From the NCBI GenBank assembly GCA_947461155.1, contig CANHKE010000071.1:1-6775 (forward strand): 6,775 nt of DNA. Direction: 5' to 3'. A program made the translations under genes and the position numbers. The notes under the pieces were generated by a model. The model did no database searches. It saw only the letters and a list, made by a program, of their open reading frames with translations, and had not been told where the DNA came from. Below, piece after piece: positions 5,745 to 6,775 of the stretch (the first letter of the stretch is position 1; each line of letters begins with the position of its first letter). The DNA comes from Cytophagaceae bacterium (GTDB lineage: Bacteria > Bacteroidota > Bacteroidia > Cytophagales > Spirosomataceae).

Positions 5745-5775
5745 TTAGAATTTCTTTGATAAAGATGTATTTTTG
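5745..5775 (+). promoter_or_regulatory. Candidate promoter for the amino-acid permease gene
   Basis: TATTTTTG at 5768-5775 matches the Bacteroidota -7 consensus exactly. TTAG at 5745-5748 lies 19 bp upstream, one base from TTTG. The ATG at 5799 is 23 bases after the element. The octamer and the 19-bp spacing are the same as proposed for lysS. A 7-bp inverted repeat overlaps its downstream half. Confidence 0.45.
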
Positions 5776-5791
5776 TTGCTTAGTCAACAAA
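5772..5791. repeat. Inverted repeat over the permease -7 element and start region
   Basis: TTTGTTG (5772-5778) and its exact complement CAACAAA (5785-5791) are separated by six bases. The left arm covers the last bases of the proposed -7 element and the right arm ends just before the start codon. This is the position expected of a repressor operator; in RNA it could also form a small hairpin in front of the ATG. Confidence 0.4.
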
Positions 5792-5798
5792 GTAACGT

Positions 5799-6775
5799 AT
5801 GTGGAAATCTTTATTTAGAAAAAAGTCAATCGACAAAATCATCTCTGATCAATTGGAAATGGAGAATTTGGCGGGTAATCATTTGGTGCGCAATTTGGGC
5901 GTTCGTGATTTGACTTTTATGGGTGTTGCAGCAATTATAGGTGCTAGTATCTTTTCTGCGATCGGTCAAGCGTCTGCGAATGGTGGTCCTGCTGTTTCCA
6001 TGTTATTTGTCTTTACGGCTTTGGCCTGCATGTTTACGGCTTTTTGTTATGCACGTTTTGCCGCTACGGTGCCTATTTCGGGTAGTGCTTATACCTATGC
6101 CTATACGAGTTTAGGTGAAATTGTTGCCTGGATTTTAGGTTGGAATTTATTGTTGGAATACGCCATTTCAAATGTGGCAGTGGCCATTTCTTGGTCTAAG
6201 TATTTTGTGGATCTATTAGAAGGCTTAGGTGTCCATGTGCCCGAGTACCTTACGATGGATTATCTTTCTGCGAAGCGTGCGTACACAACGGCCGAATTGG
6301 GGATGCAATCGGGTCAGTCGCTTGAAGCTATGTCCGTTAATGTCAAAGAGGGATATGCTGCTTTTTCATCGGCTCCCACGTTATTGGGTTGGCATTTTGT
6401 TGCCAACATTCCTGCCTTGTTAATCACAGTAGCGATCACCTATTTGGTATATATCGGGATTAAGGAATCGAAAAATACCAATAACGTGTTGGTGATTTTG
6501 AAATTAGCCGTCATCGCAATTGTCGTTGGCGTAGGTGCATTCTATGTGCAAGTAGAAAATTGGACGCCATTTGCTCCCAATGGGATTTCGGGTGTGTTGA
6601 AAAGTGTCGCTGCAGTTTGTTTTGCATACATCGGCTTCGATTCGATTTCAACGACGGCGGAGGAATGTAAAAATCCACAGCGCGATATTCCCAAAGCCAT
6701 GATGTGGGCTTTGTTGATTTGCACGGTATTATATGTTTTGGTAACCTTGGTTTTGACGGGAATTGTGCCCTCTCA
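5799..6775 (+). CDS. APC-superfamily amino-acid permease (CAT/YfnA-like), 3' end beyond the window
   Basis: This is an open frame of 325 codons without a stop before the window ends, the N-terminal two thirds of a secondary amino-acid transporter of the inner membrane. Features in order are a cytoplasmic N-terminus, VRNLGVRDLTFMGVAAIIGA (30-49) leading into TM1 with GASIFSAIG (48-56), and TM2 at about 64-86. TM3 lies at about 105-138 after PISGSAYTYAY, and a periplasmic loop follows at about 140-197. TM4 is at about 201-221 (ending GIKES), TM5 at about 229-250, and TM6 carries the unwound-helix signature FAYIGFD (275-281) with STTAEECKNPQRDIPKAM. This matches the cationic amino-acid transporter subgroup, but substrate cannot be stated. 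The common TM1 motif GAGIF reads GASIF here. ATG 5799 is the first start after an in-frame TAA at 5793-5795. The gene is divergent from the glycosyltransferase and has its own candidate promoter. Confidence 0.92.
   Translation, partial: MWKSLFRKKSIDKIISDQLEMENLAGNHLVRNLGVRDLTFMGVAAIIGASIFSAIGQASANGGPAVSMLFVFTALACMFTAFCYARFAATVPISGSAYTYAYTSLGEIVAWILGWNLLLEYAISNVAVAISWSKYFVDLLEGLGVHVPEYLTMDYLSAKRAYTTAELGMQSGQSLEAMSVNVKEGYAAFSSAPTLLGWHFVANIPALLITVAITYLVYIGIKESKNTNNVLVILKLAVIAIVVGVGAFYVQVENWTPFAPNGISGVLKSVAAVCFAYIGFDSISTTAEECKNPQRDIPKAMMWALLICTVLYVLVTLVLTGIVPS

Noticed and set aside
6229..6724. Short frames inside the permease region (6229-6423 on +, 6542-6724 on -)
   Set aside because: The permease reading frame continues through the whole region with clear APC motifs, so these are shadows.

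Overview
The window looks like chromosomal DNA of a member of the Bacteroidota, probably a Cytophagales-type bacterium. The protein families and their sequence style fit (a 570-residue LysS with a C-terminal tail, a Trp-poor CspA, a short PspC protein, a Do-type protease with a Gly/Phe-rich loop). Start codons lack clear Shine-Dalgarno sequences. Several genes are preceded by matches to the Bacteroidota -7 element TAnnTTTG. The taxonomic call is inference; no rRNA or other marker is present.

Layout, left to right. (1) The 3' end of pdhB, the pyruvate dehydrogenase E1 beta subunit, on the + strand. It converges on (2) a complete HtrA/DegP-family periplasmic serine protease on the - strand. The roughly 115-bp gap between their stop codons holds a strong bidirectional terminator hairpin, flanked by arrays of a 7-bp repeat in opposite orientations that begin at the stop codon of each gene. 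(3) lysS (class II lysyl-tRNA synthetase) is divergent from the protease and ends in a second perfect bidirectional hairpin. (4) cspA, a single-domain cold-shock protein, is on the - strand, with a candidate promoter about 150 bp upstream that would give a long cold-shock-type leader. (5) A small PspC-domain membrane protein is on the + strand, divergent from cspA across a very AT-rich 317-bp spacer. (6) A family 2 glycosyltransferase is on the - strand; its stop codon overlaps the PspC stop codon in a shared TTAA. (7) The 5' part of an APC-superfamily amino-acid permease is on the + strand and runs off the window end.

These are mostly single-gene transcription units in alternating directions, not a pathway operon: central carbon metabolism, envelope protein quality control, translation, cold-shock RNA chaperoning, envelope stress, surface glycan synthesis and amino-acid uptake. 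I see no mobile element, CRISPR array, phage gene, toxin-antitoxin pair, rRNA or tRNA. The most unexplained structure is the pair of inverted heptamer arrays around the pdhB/protease terminator. Lesser points are an EF-hand-like acidic loop in the protease, the cspA leader, and an inverted repeat over the permease promoter. I found no convincing evidence of a wholly new multi-gene system.
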